DNA of 64,000 nucleotides from Elymus sibiricus (Eukaryota > Streptophyta > Magnoliopsida > Poales > Poaceae): assembly GCA_039707655.1 (NCBI GenBank), contig CM077668.1, forward strand, positions 398,873,630 through 398,937,629, read 5' to 3'. The notes below the pieces were generated by a model, which saw only the letters and a list, made by a program, of their open reading frames with translations, was not told where the DNA came from and did no database searches. Shown in pieces: positions 44,713-56,226 of this stretch; position 1 is the first letter of the stretch, and the number at the start of each line of letters is the position of its first letter. Made by a program: the position numbers and the translations under genes.

Positions 44713-44724
44713 TGGTATCAGAGC
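44713..44724 (+). other. Primer-binding site of Tekay element G (initiator tRNA-Met)
   Basis: TGGTATCAGAGC, five bases after the LTR end, is the canonical complement of the plant initiator tRNA-Met 3' end. It is used by most Tekay and Copia elements. Confidence 0.9.
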
Positions 44725-44887
44725 CAGGCTGACTGTAGGACACCCTAGTTAACCCTGCGCTAGAACCGCGAGTAGTTTAGAGTCTTGGTGTGTCTTGCTT
44801 GCTACATCTGATTGTTGCATTTGATTGCTGCATTGCATGGCAGGCATATAGTTTTTATTGTGCTAACCGCTGGTTTGATGAGTGTAG

Positions 44888-45715
44888 ATGGCACCGGTTC
44901 CGTACCACTACAATCATGAGCCGGCACCGTTCACTTTTCCAGTACTACTTCGTAACGTCTGGCTTCGGCTGTATCCCAACGGCGAAGACCCAGTGTTCCA
45001 GGTGTTTCGAGAGACGCTTGCTGGTTCAGTATTCGAGTATCACGCGGAAGCCTTTCTGACTACGAGCTCAGACATCGGCAGCTACTCCCGTTCTTCCAAG
45101 GGCGGAACTGCTTCTATTCCGGAGTTGGTGATCCAGTTTGCTGCGATGGAGGCTCTCACTGACCTGCGTTTCCACGAGGTCGAAATGCAGACTCATCCAG
45201 GTTTCTTTCACTACCCCACCCTGTCGCCTACGACAGGGCGAGTCCTTTTCGCACCCGTTGATCCGGCGAGTGATCGTGCTACTGGTGTTTTATCTCGTTA
45301 TCTGAACGCCAGTTATCGTATGATCACTTCTCTAGCTGAGGAACTGACTTCTGCTCGCGAGGCACTTGCGGCTGTTGCGGCAGCACCGTCTCCTCCTCCA
45401 CCTCTGTTTTCACCAGTGTACACTCCGTCCGTTCCACCTTCCGACACTCCTTTTAGTTCGTTCGGACCGCCAGGCTTTTCGTCTGGTAGCCGACGTGAGA
45501 CCCCATCAGAGTGGGCCTCACTCCTAGCTACTCTAGCTGCTCCGATGTTGCGACGTCGTGCTTCTTCCCCTTCAGAGGGAGAACCTTCCCGTCAGCGTCG
45601 TCGCGTTTCCTTTGATCCGGAGGCCGAGGTGCACATCGTCAGCTTAGATTCTGAGACAGGATCAGACGACGAGGAGTCTTCAGTGTACCAATGTTTGTGC
45701 CACCGGCGTCACTAG
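44888..45715 (+). CDS. Extra ORF upstream of gag in Tekay element G
   Basis: 275 codons from ATG at 44888 to TAG at 45713-45715, intact. The N-terminal part is globular (LLRNVWLRLYPNGEDPVFQV, FRETLAGSVFEYHAEAFLTT). A Pro/Ser-rich linker follows (SPPPPLFSPVYTPSVPP), then a basic cluster RQRRRVSF and an acidic tail. No zinc knuckle or enzyme motif is seen, and it is not a typical gag. It lies between primer site and gag in sense orientation, about 180 bases after the LTR. Additional sense ORFs are known in some plant Gypsy elements but are not standard for Tekay. The basic cluster could be a nuclear localisation signal. The function is unknown. Confidence 0.6.
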   Translation: MAPVPYHYNHEPAPFTFPVLLRNVWLRLYPNGEDPVFQVFRETLAGSVFEYHAEAFLTTSSDIGSYSRSSKGGTASIPELVIQFAAMEALTDLRFHEVEMQTHPGFFHYPTLSPTTGRVLFAPVDPASDRATGVLSRYLNASYRMITSLAEELTSAREALAAVAAAPSPPPPLFSPVYTPSVPPSDTPFSSFGPPGFSSGSRRETPSEWASLLATLAAPMLRRRASSPSEGEPSRQRRRVSFDPEAEVHIVSLDSETGSDDEESSVYQCLCHRRH

Positions 45716-46070
45716 AGCGGAGGCTTGAGTTTCAGTGCGTGCATCATAGCATCCCTGCATATGTTAACTGCCGTATGAGCAGTCTAGTCATGATCATCCC
45801 CTACTAGCTTGTCATGTACGATGTTGGGTTGCCTTGTATAATTATGTTGCTTTCTTTATTCGCTCTTTTATTTGGCTTCTTTTCTGGTGTCATACTACCC
45901 TGTTTTCCTCATCGATTCGGTATTTTGCTATGGGAACAAAATTTATGATGAAGAGGTGTAGTAATCAAGGCGGCGATGGAACTCCCGTCCGTTGATCCGC
46001 CAGACAGGCAGGACAGCCACCAGAAGATTTTCCACCTCCACCACCACAGACACCTACCACTGATCAGATT
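45716..46070 (+). other. Leader between extra ORF and gag of element G
   Basis: No intact frame. The last 130 bases (about 45944-46070) probably encode the degenerate gag N-terminus: a Gln/Gly/Asp-rich start and His/Pro-rich codons (CCACCTCCACCACCACAGAC), with an early TAG and a TGA. Confidence 0.5.
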
Positions 46071-46490
46071 ATGAGAATGTTTGAAGAGAAAAGAAACCAA
46101 GATCTCATGGAATTTCTAAAAAGTATGCAGACTATGGTGTGTCAGAACAACCACAATGGTACACACTCTAAGCTGTCTGACTTTCAGCGGACCAAGCCAC
46201 CCAGTTTTCGTCAAGCTGCGGATCCGATAGAAGCTGATGACTGGCTGAGGACCATGGAAAAGAAACTGGACATAGCCCGCTGTGATGAGACAGATAAGGT
46301 TCCTTTTGTTACACACTATCTGGAGGGACCAGCAGCCATATGGTGGGACAATACAAAAATGTTATGGCCTTCTGGAGAAGATATTTCTTGGGAGAAATTC
46401 AAGGAGGTATTCCGCAAGTATTATATTCCTACTGGCATAATGAAGGTAAAGCAGAGGGAATTTCTGGCTCTTACTCAAGGGAGTATGTAA
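46071..46490 (+). pseudogene. Tekay element G: gag capsid domain
   Basis: The frame shows a retrotransposon gag domain: LSDFQRTKPPSFRQAADPIE, ADDWLRTMEKKLDIARC, VTHYLEGPAAIWWDN and WEKFKEVFRKYYIPTGIMKV. This would form the particle shell. It is cut by a TAA at 46488-46490 directly before [15 protein letters not shown], which continues in the same frame in the next segment, so a single codon change broke it. The N-terminus upstream of 46071 is degenerate. Confidence 0.85.
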
Positions 46491-48491
46491 GTGGGTGAAT
46501 ATCTGAACAAATTCAACAATCTGGCACGGTACTCTCCTCATGACGTGTCCACCGAAGAAAGGAAGATTGACCGATTCCTAGGAGGGCTCAATCATACCCT
46601 CCGCTGTCAGCTGTGTATGTTGGACTTTCCTGACTTCCAGACTCTGGTGAACAAGGCCTTCATAGCGGAACGAGAGCATAAGTCAGGATGCAATGATCAC
46701 AAGCGAAAGTTTGAACCCAAGAAGGACAACCGTGAGCAGTTTGTGCAGAAGCCGCGTATCTGGCAGCCATGTTTATCTGAATACAAGCCTGCATGGAACA
46801 ATGGCAACAACAACAACAAACCTGTCAGCCAGGACAAGATCTTCGGCAAACAACCAGTGCTGGAGGATTGCCGCCGCAACAACACATGCTTCACTTGCGG
46901 CCAGAGCGGGCACTACTCCAAGCAATGCCCCGCAAGAAATGGGAAGCCACCATCCGACTTCAAGCCACAAGTCAACAGTGTTGGGCGTCGCCCCAATCTG
47001 AACTTCTATCGCGGCCAAGTCCATCATATCTCCGCCGAAGAAGCCCGCGAAGCACCAGATGTGGTCCTTGGTATGTTTTCTGTTAACAACATACCCGCAA
47101 TAATTTTATTTGACTCTGGGGCTTCTCATTCGTTTATTTCGCGGAGTTTTGCCACCTTGCACAAATTTTCCCCTTCTCTTTTGGACAAAATCATGGTGGT
47201 ACAATCCCCTGGCTCCATGCTCAGAACAAATGTGATATACAAGAATCTGGAAATCTTGATACACGATGTGAAGTTCCCAGCTACTCTTGTTGCCATTGAA
47301 TCCCCGGGACTGGATATAATACTGGGAATGGATTGGTTGGTACCACACCAGGTGTGTATCAACTGTGCCACCAGGAAGGTGACATTGGTTAACCCGGCAG
47401 GCCAAACAGTGCAATTCACTGCTAGCAGAGTGATGTCAAAGAAGGGAATGGCATTCAAAGCCACAGCTACAGACATAAGTCTGATTCCGGTAGTCAGTGA
47501 ATTCCCGAACATATTTCCAGAAGAGATACCGGGAATGCCACCTGATCGGGAACTAGAATTTGCTATTGAGGTTGTTCCCGGAACTACTCCAATATACAAG
47601 AAGTACTATCGCATGCCTTCCCCGGAGCTAGTGGAATTGAAGAAACAGTTGGACGAATTATTGCAAAAAGGGTATATTCATCCAAGCACTTCACCGTGGG
47701 GATCACCCGTGCTGTTTGTCAAGAAGAAGGATGGCAGCCTACGAATGTGCGTAGACTACCGCCAACTGAATGAGGTCACCATCAAGAATAAATATCCGCT
47801 TCCCCGCATTGATGATTTGTTTGACCAGTTGAACGGAGCCCGGGTATTTTCCAAGATTGACCTCCGAACGGGGTATCATCAGCTAAAAATCAGAAAAGAG
47901 GATATCCCCAAGACAGCCTTCACTACCAGGTATGGTCTGTATGAGTTTACAGTCATGTCGTTCGGACTGACAAATGCTCCCGCATATTTCATGAGCATGA
48001 TGAATAAAGTCTTCATGGACTTTCTGGACAAATTTGTGGTGGTATTCATCGATGATATTCTCATCTACTCCAGAGATGAAGAGGAGCACACGCAACATCT
48101 CCGTACTGTCCTGGAAAGACTAAGGACCCATCGCTTGTATGCCAAATTCAGTAAATGCAAATTCTGGCTAAGAGAGGTGGGATTTCTGGGACATATTCTG
48201 TCAGAACAAGGTGTGGCTGTCGACCCCAGCAAAGTGACTGCTGTATTAAACTGGAAAACCCCAGCCACAGTAACGGAAGTCCGTAGTTTTCTGGGATTGG
48301 CAGGCTACTACCGCCGCTTCATAGAAGGCTTCTCAAAAATAGCCAAGCCATTTACAGAACTTTTGAAAAAGAACCACAAATTTGCCTGGACGGAAGAATG
48401 TGATCGCAGCTTCATGGAGCTAAAGACGAGGCTAACCACCACCCCTGTCTTAGTTCTTCTAGACATTCACAAGAGCTTCGATATATATTGA
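46491..48491 (+). pseudogene. Tekay element G: gag C-terminus, protease and RT
   Basis: 666 codons open. The order is the end of gag ([13 protein letters not shown]), a complete zinc knuckle [14 protein letters not shown] (about 46890-46930), aspartic protease with [10 protein letters not shown] and [10 protein letters not shown] with [34 protein letters not shown] and the intact active site [13 protein letters not shown] (about 48035-48073), then the RT thumb ([20 protein letters not shown]) and the RNase H start. The frame ends at TGA 48489-48491, where other copies have TGC in YCDAS of RNase H. This is the best-preserved polymerase segment in the window. Confidence 0.88.
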
Positions 48492-49647
48492 GATGCTTCC
48501 AGGCGTGGGATCGGCTGCGTGTTAATGCAAGAGGGAAAGGTTGTAGCCTATGCATCCAGACAGCTACGACCTCATGAAGAGAACTACCCTACTCATGACT
48601 TGGAATTGGCAGCCGTGGTTCATGCACTAAAGATTTGGAGGCATTATCTCATTGGACAGCGATGTGAGATATACACAGACCACAAGAGTCTTAAGTATAT
48701 TTCTGAATCTCAGGCAGAGAAGATGGCTTGAATTGGTCAAGGACTATGACCTTGGGATTAATTATCATCTGGGAAAAGCCAATGTGGTTGCCGATGCCCT
48801 CAGCAGAAGGCAAGGTACCCTGAATGCACTCATGGAGGGAATGCATCCGAGGCTGCAGGAAGAGTTTGCTAAGCTGAATATGGTGTTATATGGCCCAACC
48901 AGCCCGGATACAATGGAAATTACTCCGACACTGATGACAGAAATTAAGGCAGCTCAGAAATCAGACCAAGAAATACAAGAGATCAGAGAGCGCATTCCGC
49001 TAGGAAAGGCCAAGTCCTTCCGAATTGATGACCAGGACACTGTATGGTTTGAGAACAGAATCTGTGTGCCTGATCAAGACAACTTGAGACAGCAAATACT
49101 CAGAGAGGCACACGAATTGACATATTCTATCCATCCTGGAGGAACAAAAATGTACCAGGACTTGCGAGAAACCTTTTGGTGGCCAGGAATGCGAAGGGAC
49201 ATTGCATACTATGTCGCCTGTTGTGACATCTGCAACAGAGTCAAGGCTGAACATCAGAAACCCGCTGGACTACTGCAACCTTTACCAGTTCCCCAGTGGA
49301 AATGGGATGACATATGCATGGACTTCATTGTTGGACTACCCAAGTCAACAAGAGGCCATGATGCTATCTGGGTCATCGTGGATATACTGACGAAAGTGAC
49401 CCACTTGCTTCCGGTAAAGACCACTTTCAACGCGAATCAGCTCGCACATCTCTATATGTCCCGGATAGTCAGCCTTCATGGAGTACCCAAGTCTATCACC
49501 TCAGATAGAGGCTCCCTGTTTACCTCAACATTTTGGCTGCGACTGCACCAAGCCCTGGGTACTGTGCTAAGGCATTGTATGGCATATCATCCCCAGACAG
49601 ATGGGCAGACAGAACGTGTGAATCAGATAGTGGAAGATATGCTTTGA
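48492..49647 (+). pseudogene. Tekay element G: RNase H and integrase
   Basis: RNase H continues after the TGA ([41 protein letters not shown]). A 14-nt deletion near 48702-48706 then shifts frame and removes the FTQPDL coding. Another frame resumes at [20 protein letters not shown] with VADALSR. Integrase follows: HELTYSIHPGG and CCDIC zinc-binding residues, [22 protein letters not shown] and YHPQTDGQTERVNQ for the catalytic triad. It ends at TGA 49645-49647, where copy C has TGG and copy A has CGG. Confidence 0.85.
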
Positions 49648-50505
49648 TCCTGTGCTCTCGCCCATGGACCCAAATGGGAGGATAGCCTACCCTATGCAGA
49701 ATTCTCCTACAATAACAGTTATCAATCAAGTCTCAAGATGTCACCATTCGAGGCTTTGTACGGACGGAAATGCCGCACTCCTTTAAATTGGTCTCAGATA
49801 GGAGACAGTCGTATCTTCGGCACATATTTGATGCTCGAGGCTGAGACACAAGTCAAGGATATCCAGGAGCGTCTTCGAGCAGCCAAGTCCTGCCAAAAGA
49901 GCTATTATGACCCGAAGCATCGGGAAGTAACTTTTGAGCCCGGAGAATATGCCTATCTCCGAGTTACCCCCATGAAAGGGATAAAAAGGTTTCACACCCG
50001 AGGAAAGCTTGCACCAAGATATATCGGTCCCTTTCCAGTTATGGCTAGAAGAGGCAGAGTGGCATATCAGCTAGAGCTACCACCAGAGTTGTCAGACGTT
50101 CACGATGTCTTTCATATATCACAACTGAGAAAGTGCATTGCACCTCCGATCAAGCAGGCAGATATGAGTGACCTAGAACTGACTAAGGATCTGACATACG
50201 AGGAAAGACCTGTTAGAATATTGGATGAAATGGAAAGAACCACCAGGAGTAAGACAATTAAATTTTACAAGGTATTGTGGGATCACCATACTGAGGAAGA
50301 GGCTACCTGGGAAAGAGAGGATTTTTTGAGATCAGCCTATCCACACTTGTTACCTGAGCAACCGAATCTCGAGGACGAGATTCATTCTAAGGGGGGTACG
50401 TTTGTGACACCCTGGTTTTGGCAACTTTTTCTTTTCGAAATCTTTCTGGTTTTATTTGCAATTTGGATGGATTTTGAATCTTTTCAGTTGACTTTGGACT
50501 TATGA
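49648..50505 (+). pseudogene. Tekay element G: integrase C-terminus and chromodomain, reading into the 3' LTR
   Basis: In frame with the upstream integrase apart from the TGA. It contains APRYIGPFPV, HDVFHISQLRKC and a chromodomain at about 50205-50350 (VRILDEMERTTRSK, FYKVLWDHH, EEATWEREDFLRSAYPHLL). The frame has no stop before the LTR at 50403 and continues 33 codons into it, adding the hydrophobic tail FVTPWFWQLFLFEIFLVLFA. Copy A shows the same overlap, so the polyprotein may normally end inside the LTR. Confidence 0.85.
50388..50402 (+). other. Polypurine tract of Tekay element G
   Basis: AAGGGGGGTACGTTT directly before the LTR start TGTGACACC. The G6 run is also present in copies A (4417-4424) and C (29845-29852). 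Confidence 0.6.
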
Positions 50506-53500
50506 AATCCTCTGATTGATCCAAAGCCCTCAGCATCTTGCCAAAGCCTTGTCACTCACCCTCTGGATCAATTTCCAATTCTTTATCCCTCCCAAATAAT
50601 CATTTCTTCCTTTGGGAAAAATTGGTCATCACTATGGGTTACAAAGCAACCTATAGTTCTGGTTATCATAAAAATCCCAAATTAATCCCAGACCTTCTTG
50701 TCATCATCTACTCCCCCAATCTTCAAAAACATTTCATGGTCCAGTACAAAGTTTAGTCCAGAAAACCCCATTTGCTCTCTGGACAATACTGGTCATTTGT
50801 TAAGGAGCTCATATTTTCCGAACTCAATTAATTCCCAGAAAATTCCCTGAGATATTAGGGAACCTATCCTTCCACAATATCCAAAAATACCATCATGCCC
50901 AGTACAAATTTCACCACCAATATTCTGCTAAGTTTCTGTTCAGTTGGAACCTCTGTGAAGGAAGTACCAGCTAGAGGTATCCAATTGAGCTGAAATTTTT
51001 ATGGCATCTTCTCCTCATCAAATAACCCTGCCACACCAAATTTCAGCCCCAGCAAATCAACCAGATGAGTGCATCAAGCTCATCTCTGTTTTTGGTTCAG
51101 TACAGCAGTTGTACATGAACTATATCCAAATCTTGATCAAATCCTCTCAAACTTGGTCAGAGTGGAGTCCTTCCAACCTAGATCCTCCCAGACATCTCCA
51201 TTGGCTCCATACCCAGCTCACTACTCCTCTAGATCTCTCTCAAGTTTGCTGTCAGAGACTGTAGCTGAAGCTACACTTCGATTCAGAGTGAACCTAGTCG
51301 AACCAGAGGCATGGAGAGACTAAGGGGTCGAGGGTCGACGTGCCAGACAAGAAATGCCAGGCTCGCGAGGCCTCTAGATGCCAATGCCCGTGGTCAGCAC
51401 GGGGCTGGCATGCCAAACAGCGCGCTCTGCATCGCGCCCATGCTGGATCCATCGCGTCCGCCTGCCTCGCGCCGCAGCAGCTTGTCTCCGTGCGCCGACA
51501 TCCTCCCCTGCGTCCACCTGACCGTCCTGGAGCGTGGCCCTCGCCGGAGAAGCCCTCGTCGGCCGCCACGGCATGCGCACACTGTGCCGCCCGTACGGAC
51601 ACAGTGGTCGAGCGGCGCGTCTTCTTCCACCACTAGCTGCCGCCGCGCATTAACTTCTCCTTGCCCTCTCCCGTCTCGTCGCCAGCAAGCTGCCAGCCAG
51701 CTCGCCGTCCTTACGCCGGCGACGTGGCCGAATCCTGCCGCTTCCAGAGACCTCCCCCGAGCTCCTCCCCCTCCTATAAATAGCCATCCCCGGCCTCTCC
51801 CGAGCTCATCACCCACCTCACTCCGCCTCCTATCGAGCCCCCGAGCAACGAGGCACGGCCGAGAGGCCCTCTGGCCTCGAATCTCGCCGGAGCATCGCCG
51901 CCACCCGAGCTCTGCCTCCCCGCCGTTCCACTCCTCCCCGAGCTCCACTGACTGCGCCATCGAGCTCAGATCGTTCCGCTGACCTCGCCTGAGCCCTTCC
52001 CGAGCCGAATCGCTGCCGGAGTCGCCGTCTCCGACGACACCCGAGCGCCGCCGCCGCCGGAGAGGAATGGGGCGACGCCGTCCGGCCACCGTTCGCCAAC
52101 CCACGGGTACGTGCTGGTTTGTCTCCGAACGCCCGATCCATTCCGCTACTCACCGGACCTCGCCGCCATCCATATCGCCGGCAACGATCGCCGGAGTCCC
52201 GCCCTCTCTCTGTTCCCTCCTTCCCCGTTTAAATCCGACGGCTGGGGCCCGCCAGTCAGCGACACGCCGAAGCGGTAAGTGGAGGCGCCCCTCCACTTTA
52301 CGCCTTCGATGTGGCCCCCTGGCAGATTTTCTAATTTCTATTAAAATTCCAGATTTTGACCAGAACTTTGACCATCAATAACTTTTAAACCATAAGTCCA
52401 AATCAATTGATTCTTTCTGCATCTGGTTTGTCTTGAACTCCTCTATTTTTCTGGTAAATTTGGTATTTTTCCCTTGTTCACAGAATTTCTGGTGAACAGA
52501 ACAGTAATATGTGACATTTTCAATTGCTTTTTAAAAATATTTTCAGAGGGAAATTCTTTTGGATTTGAAGCCCAGGAGTTTGTGGACAACCCAACAGAGC
52601 AAGGAAAGCCATGTCATCCATTGCATGAAGCAATTCAATAGTGTTGGTTATTTAATTGAATTTCATGCATTATTTTAATATGTGCTAAATTCCGAGTAAA
52701 TTATTTACTTGCTTAGCTACTGCCATATTATATAATTCTGATAAATATCCATACTGGTAAATGTTTGGCAATATTAAACTTAGTTGGTTGATCAAGAGCC
52801 ACCTACCCGGACTTTTCCGTGCAGCCACATTTGCCGGTATGGGACGGCCCTGAGTTGGTCTGGCTTTGTGCTCTTTTATCGGTACCACCCAAACTAGGGA
52901 GGGTTATGCGTGCGTGCTGCCCTGATCAGGTAGACGACCATAATCCTGTGAGCCCAGTTGAGTTATTTGCCGGCGTCCCCGTTTGGGACAGTTTAGTTTG
53001 GCCACGACGGTGGCAGGTGTCACGGGGTGACACAGGGGCCACCCAGGACATGACCCTGGGAGGGTATGATTGTCGGTGGTACGATAGAGGGGTCACGGGT
53101 CAGGCAGGTTTCGTTGGAGCACCACAGGTCCACCCGAATGGGATTACGAGGCCAGGTACTCCATGGTGTGGGTAAAGTGCGCAACCTCTACAGAGTGTAA
53201 AACCTATTCGAATAGCCGCGTCCACGGTATTGGACAGTCCGTTTAGGCCTATCTAGGATGGTCAACCATGATTAAAATAATAATGATGGAAGAACTTGTC
53301 TTATGTTCGGAAGTGCTCTGTGGACTGTGAGCATTCCGAGGGTTGTGGGACAACCCAGATGAGAGTCAGTTGGTACTGGGTACCAGTAAGTGAGCAACTT
53401 AATCTTTTAACCTGTTATTGCCATGCTATTGTTTGCTGCATTGCTTTGGTTGCCATGAGCTTGCGAGTACACTCCAAGTACTCACCTAGCGTATCATGCC

Positions 53501-53846
53501 AGATGCAGGAGAAGCCGAGGATGGAGGTCCCGATGGTTCGCGCTACGCTAACTAGGCCGTGTCCACAGCAGTGTCCCTGTGGATGGAGTTCCCGCGCTAT
53601 GTTCCGCTACGCCATAGTTCTACCCAATAGTATCGAGGCCCTGCTATGTTGCATAAATAATGTAGATATTGTTCTCAGCACGTGCAGTGCTTCTGGCCTC
53701 ACTATCATGTAAATTATGAGCTTGTACTCGAGATATTTCAATAAAAATTCAGTTCTGTCCTGTTCCAAGTTGTTGTGTGTTTCCAGAGGACATGATCTCT
53801 GGGCTGGAAACACTGGTAAACCGGTTCTCTGAGCCGGGGTGCCATA
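50403..53846 (+). repeat. 3' LTR of Tekay element G
   Basis: TGTGACACCC...GTGCCATA; the last bases are CATA instead of CACA, a C-to-T change. TATA box TATAAATA at 51775-51782. Followed by the TSD TGTAC. Confidence 0.9.
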
Positions 53847-54146
53847 TGTACTCTAACTTCACCATGGCTTATACCCCCCGATACAATCCATAGATTCATC
53901 AAAACAAGCAAGTAGTGCATCAAAAAATAGAATCTGTCAAAAATAAAACAGTCTGTGGCAATCTATTTAAAAGCCATACTTCTGTAACTCCAAAAATTCT
54001 GAAAAATTAGGACAACGTGGGCAATTCATATACCAATACTGTGCAAAAATATCAGATTTTTCTGATGCTCCAGTACAGAAACAAAATTCCATCACTGGAC
54101 GCAAAACTTTCTGTTTTCCAAACAGCATCAATTATACTATCTTCCA
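53847..54146 (-). mobile_element. Element D internal region, piece between G and a rearrangement
   Basis: Continues the D interior interrupted by G (equivalent to about 23211-23510 of element B). At about 54144-54150 the sequence jumps back to a point equivalent to about 21705 in B (CATGCTA...CACATCATAGGCGG). The two parents share TTCCA at the junction. The segment equivalent to 22950-23510 is therefore present twice in this chain. Confidence 0.7.
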
Positions 54147-54944
54147 TGCTATACACATCATAGGCGGTTCCCAAACAGAAAGTAAAGTTTATTTCCTTTC
54201 AACCAATCTTTCACAATCCATGGCTAGCCGTATCCACGGGTGCCCTCCATACCAACACTTTCCAAGGGATTTTGTTGTTATTAATTTTTGATTCATTATG
54301 GGACTGGGCATCCCTATTACCAGCCACTCTCTCATGCAATGACAAGTGAATAAACACTCATCGTGAGAATAACACACCTAGCATGGAAAATAATGGCCAC
54401 CGCCTGCCGCTTCATGAGCGGTACGGGCACACAAAACGGAAAAATTATTTTGATAATTAGAGTTGGCACACGCAAATTTACTTGGAACGGCATTGAAATA
54501 CCGCATATAGGTAGATATAGAGGACTCATTTGGCACAACTTGGGTTTAAGGATTTTGGATGCACAAGCATTATTTCCGCTTAGTACAAATGAAGGCTAGC
54601 AAATAGATTGAGAAGCAACCAACCAAAAAGCAAAAACGGTCATAAACATGCATTGAACATAACTAACACCGAATAATGCACCATAAGTAGGATATAATTT
54701 CGTTGCATAACTATTGACTTGATGTGCATGCATAGGGAATCACAAACCTTAACACTAATATTCTTAATAAATCACAATTACTCACTAACATGACTCACAT
54801 ATCATCATTTCCATATCGTAAAACTATTGCAAGGAATCACACTTATCATATCCAATGATCTATATGAAATTTTTATTATATCCCTCTTGAATATTCATCA
54901 CCTTGGGACCAATTTCATATCTTATGCAAATTACCGTTACTATT

Positions 54945-55260
54945 ATCAACTCTCAAAAAGATTTAAGTGAAGCATGAGAGTGGAAATATTTCTTCAAAAT
55001 TTCAATCTTATCAATTCTCAAAATAATATAAGTGAAGCATGAGAATTTATTTGTTCAAAATTTTAATCAACTCTCAAAATAATATAAGTGAAGCATGAGA
55101 GTTTATTTCTTCAAAATTTCAATCAACTCTCAAAATAATATAAGTGAAGCATGAAAGTTTATTTCTTCAAAATATAGCCACCACCGTGCTCAAAAAGATT
55201 TAAGTGAAGCACTAGAGTAACTGCCTAGCTCAAAAAATTTAAGTGAAGCACATAGAGTAT
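54945..55260 (-). repeat. Tandem repeat array in the 3' region of D
   Basis: About four clear units of TCAACTCTCAAAATAATATA, then AGTGAAGCATGAGAGTTTAT and TTCTTCAAAATTT, plus diverged units on the right. It has one unit more than the array in B. Confidence 0.75.
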
Positions 55261-56226
55261 TCTAACAAATTATGATGAACGTGTGGCTCTCTCAAAATAG
55301 GTGTGTTCAGCAAGGATGATTGTGACAAACTACAAAGCAAACAAAGCAAATACTCATATAATACAAGACGTTCCAAGTAAATCACATATCATGTGACGAA
55401 TAAAAATATAGCTCCAAGTAAAATTACCGATGGTTGGTAGAAGAAAGAGGGGATGCCTTCCGGGGCATCCGCAAGCTTAGACGCTTGAGTCTTCCTTGAA
55501 TATTACCTTGGGGTGCCTCGGGCATCCCCAAGCTTAGGCTCTTACTACTCCTTTTTCCTTCATCCATCGTGATCTCACCCAAAACTTGAAAACTTCAATC
55601 ACACAAAACTCAACAAAACCTTCATGAGATCCGTTAGTATAACAAAATAAATCATTACTTTAAGTACTATTGCAAACCCATTCATATTTTATTTTTTCAT
55701 TATACCTACGGTACTCTAACTTCACCAAGGCTTATACCCCCCGATACAATCCATAGATTCATCAAAACAAGCAAGTAGTGCATCAAAAACAGAATCTGTC
55801 AAAAACAGAAGAGTCTGTGGCAATCTATTTAAAAGCCATACTTATGTAACACCAAAAATTCTGAAAAATTAGGACAACGTGGGAAATTCATATACCAATA
55901 CTGTGTAAAAATATCAGATTTTCCTGACGCTCCAGTACAGAAACAAAATTCCAGCACTGGACGCAAAACTTTCTCTTTTCCAAACAGCATCAATTATACT
56001 ATCTTCCAAATCACCCTAAAGGCTTTACATGGCACAAACACTAATTAAAAACACAAAAACACAATAATACCATTAGTAAAAACACACAATAACAGAAACA
56101 AAAGGTAAAAATTTATTTTATTCATTGGGTTGCCTCCCAACAAGAGCTATTGTTTTATGCCCCTAGCTAGGCATAATGCATAGTTTCAAGTATTGTCATC
56201 TTTCAAGTTGATTCCATAAGTGGCCC

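Larger units (their letters stand above)
41263..53846 (+). mobile_element. Complete Tekay-type chromovirus G with perfect TSD
   Basis: 12,584 bp with 5' LTR 41263-44707, primer site 44713-44724, extra ORF, gag, protease, RT, RNase H, integrase, chromodomain, polypurine tract and 3' LTR 50403-53846. Both sides carry the 5-bp duplication TGTAC (41258-41262 and 53847-53851), so insertion limits are certain. The two LTRs are 3445 and 3444 bp. In the first about 620 bp I counted about 12 differences (near 2 percent). The coding region carries several stops and one 14-nt deletion. It is structurally complete but not autonomous. Confidence 0.92.
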
